A stretch of 5,613 nucleotides of DNA from Actinomycetes bacterium. GTDB lineage: Bacteria > Actinomycetota > Thermoleophilia > Solirubrobacterales > Solirubrobacteraceae. This document shows, one piece after another, positions 4,679 through 5,613 of the stretch. The stretch spans positions 1-5,613 of the forward strand of contig JAEXXR010000594.1 of the NCBI GenBank assembly GCA_023405705.1. The letters are read 5' to 3'. The position numbers were made by a program, and so were the translations under genes. The notes below the pieces were generated by a model. It did no database searches and was not told the DNA's origin. It saw nothing but the letters and a program-made list of their open reading frames with translations. The number at the start of each line of letters is the position of its first letter. The first letter of the stretch is position 1.

Positions 4679-5493
4679 GCGCGCTTCCGACCCCCGCGCT
4701 TCCCGAGCCTGCCGAGCCGACCAGGCTGCTCGACCGCCACCGCGGCCTGATCGCGCTGACCGGGCGCGAGATCTCGCGCGTGACGAAGCTGTGGCAGCAG
4801 ACGATCGCCGCGCCGGTGATCTCGTCGTTCCTCTTCATCCTCGTCTTCGGGCTGTCGCTCGGCAGCCGCATCAGCGGCGTCGGCGGGATCGACTACGACG
4901 TCTTCATCGTCCCCGGCCTGGTGACGATGGCGATGGTCCAGGCGGCCTACTCGAACAACTCCTCGTCGGTCTTCCAGGCGCGCTTCGACCGCTACATCAA
5001 CGACGTGCTCGCCTCGCCGATGAAGAGCTGGGAGGTCAACCTCGGCCTCTCGCTCGGCGGCGCGGTGCGGGCGCTGATCATCGCGATCGTGCTCGTGCTG
5101 ATGGCGCTGCCGGTCGTCGACGTGCCGGTGCGCGAGCCGCTCGTGCTCGTCCTCGCCGTCTTCCTCGCGCTCGTGATCTTCTCGTCGCTGGGCGTGATCG
5201 TCGGCGTCTACGCGCAGTCGTGGGACCACGCCAGCTTCGTCCAGAACATCGTGATCGTGCCGCTGTCGTTCCTCGGCGGCACCTTCTACTCGGTCGACAC
5301 GCTGCCCTCGCCGTGGCAGGAGATCTCGCACGTCAACCCGCTGTTCTTCGTGATCGACGCCGTCCGCTACGGCTTCCTCGGCGTCAGCGACGTGAGCGTG
5401 TGGCTGTCGCTCGCCGTGATGACCGTCCTCGCCGCCGTGATGGTCGCCTGGAGCAGCTGGCTGTTCGCGACCGGCAAGAAGTTGAAGGCGTAG
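4675..5493 (+). CDS. ABC-2 type exporter, permease subunit (YadH-like)
   Basis: This 272-aa membrane subunit forms the export channel driven by the preceding ATPase. After a proline-rich cytoplasmic N-terminus (1-20), about six membrane segments can be read: roughly 44-62, 75-92, 126-147, 155-178, 188-208 and 241-262. The loop NNSSSVFQARFDRYINDVLASPM (94-116) is the typical ABC-2 permease segment after the second helix. PLSFLGGTFYSVDTLP and VNPLFFVIDAVRYGFLG before the last helix are also characteristic (COG0842). The protein is complete, with normal codon use and a basic end, GKKLKA. ATG 4675 overlaps the ATPase stop codon; the same frame is open far upstream, but that part is the out-of-frame shadow of the ATPase gene and pgsA. 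Such pairs export drugs, lipids or polysaccharides, and nothing here identifies the substrate. Confidence 0.93.
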   Translation: MSALPTPALPEPAEPTRLLDRHRGLIALTGREISRVTKLWQQTIAAPVISSFLFILVFGLSLGSRISGVGGIDYDVFIVPGLVTMAMVQAAYSNNSSSVFQARFDRYINDVLASPMKSWEVNLGLSLGGAVRALIIAIVLVLMALPVVDVPVREPLVLVLAVFLALVIFSSLGVIVGVYAQSWDHASFVQNIVIVPLSFLGGTFYSVDTLPSPWQEISHVNPLFFVIDAVRYGFLGVSDVSVWLSLAVMTVLAAVMVAWSSWLFATGKKLKA

Positions 5494-5532
5494 CCGGCCG
5501 GAGCCGCCCGCGCGGCGGTAGGCGCGGCCGGC
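5493..5532 (+). terminator. Nested GC-rich hairpin after the ABC operon, probable terminator
   Basis: GCCGGCCG (5493-5500) pairs with CGGCCGGC (5525-5532), enclosing an inner hairpin CCGCC (5504-5508)/GGCGG (5514-5518) with loop CGCGC. The structure begins at the last base of the permease stop codon and ends 19 nt before the next start. There is no U-tract. A terminator role fits the position, but GC-rich inverted repeats are common in this DNA. Confidence 0.45.
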
Positions 5533-5551
5533 CGATGGGCAGGCTCGGGGC

Positions 5552-5613
5552 GTGCGCGCGAAGGTGCTCGACGCCCCGGACCGGCCGCTGCGGATGGCCG
5601 AGCTGCCCGACCC
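5552..5613 (+). CDS. Probable zinc-dependent (MDR) alcohol dehydrogenase, N-terminus only
   Basis: From GTG 5552 the frame reads MRAKVLDAPDRPLRMAELPD and continues past the window edge. The pattern MRAxVL-AP--PLR--E-PDP is the usual opening of medium-chain zinc-dependent alcohol dehydrogenases, the strand that starts the catalytic GroES-like domain. Only 20 complete codons are present, so no zinc ligands or NAD(P)-binding motif can be checked and the substrate is unknown. All but one or two codons end in G or C. The GGGG just before GTG is a poor ribosome-binding site. The gene lies 58 nt after the ABC permease on the same strand, with a terminator-like hairpin between them. Confidence 0.6.
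   Translation, partial: MRAKVLDAPDRPLRMAELPD

Noticed and set aside
632..5505. Identical 13-mer GCCGGCCGGAGCC at 632-644 and 5493-5505
   Set aside because: A shared 13-mer is not surprising in GC-rich DNA of this length. The flanks do not align well and no common fold extends beyond it.
1..5613. CRISPR array, insertion sequence, phage or defence genes
   Set aside because: No regularly spaced repeats, transposase, integrase or recognisable defence domains were found in any convincing reading frame.

Overview
The window is GC-rich, and every convincing gene strongly prefers G or C at the third codon position. The RpoD and PgsA sequences, a tRNA-Tyr without an encoded CCA end, hairpins without U-tracts, and GTG or apparently near-leaderless starts suggest a high-GC actinobacterium. 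The class Thermoleophilia (Solirubrobacter/Conexibacter-like) is my best guess. It rests on general sequence feel, not on a search.

Layout from left to right: (1) the 3' end of an unrecognised protein gene (+). (2) A perfect 13-bp hairpin that separates it from a convergent tRNA-Tyr(GTA) gene (-). (3) rpoD (-), a complete group-1 sigma-70 factor of 379 aa, with its own terminator-like hairpin. (4) A 257-bp divergent region with possible promoters. (5) An MptA/FolE2-type GTP cyclohydrolase of the COG1469 family (+, 336 aa). (6) pgsA (-), convergent with it, for phosphatidylglycerolphosphate synthase. Its frame lacks a stop after the conserved domain and runs antisense into the cyclohydrolase gene. 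(7) A divergent 116-bp control region. (8) A two-gene ABC-2 exporter operon of the YadG/YadH type (+): ATPase and permease, each 272 aa, joined by an ATGA overlap. (9) A terminator-like nested hairpin. (10) The first 20 codons of a probable zinc-dependent (MDR) alcohol dehydrogenase (+).

Most genes are ordinary housekeeping or transport functions: tyrosine decoding, primary transcription initiation, pterin biosynthesis, anionic phospholipid synthesis and small-molecule export. They do not form one pathway.

The most unusual feature is a short palindromic repeat of about 41-43 nt present twice, at 3107-3147 and 4617-4659. Both copies fold into the same two-part hairpin, and one stem pair differs by a compensatory change (G-C versus A-T). 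Copy 1 lies at the convergent ends of the cyclohydrolase gene and pgsA, where it coincides with loss of a sensible pgsA reading frame. Copy 2 encodes the C-terminal tail of the ABC ATPase, immediately before the permease ribosome-binding site. This looks like a REP-like dispersed element that lodges at gene ends and is tolerated as coding sequence. I saw no CRISPR array, insertion sequence, prophage gene or other obvious defence system.
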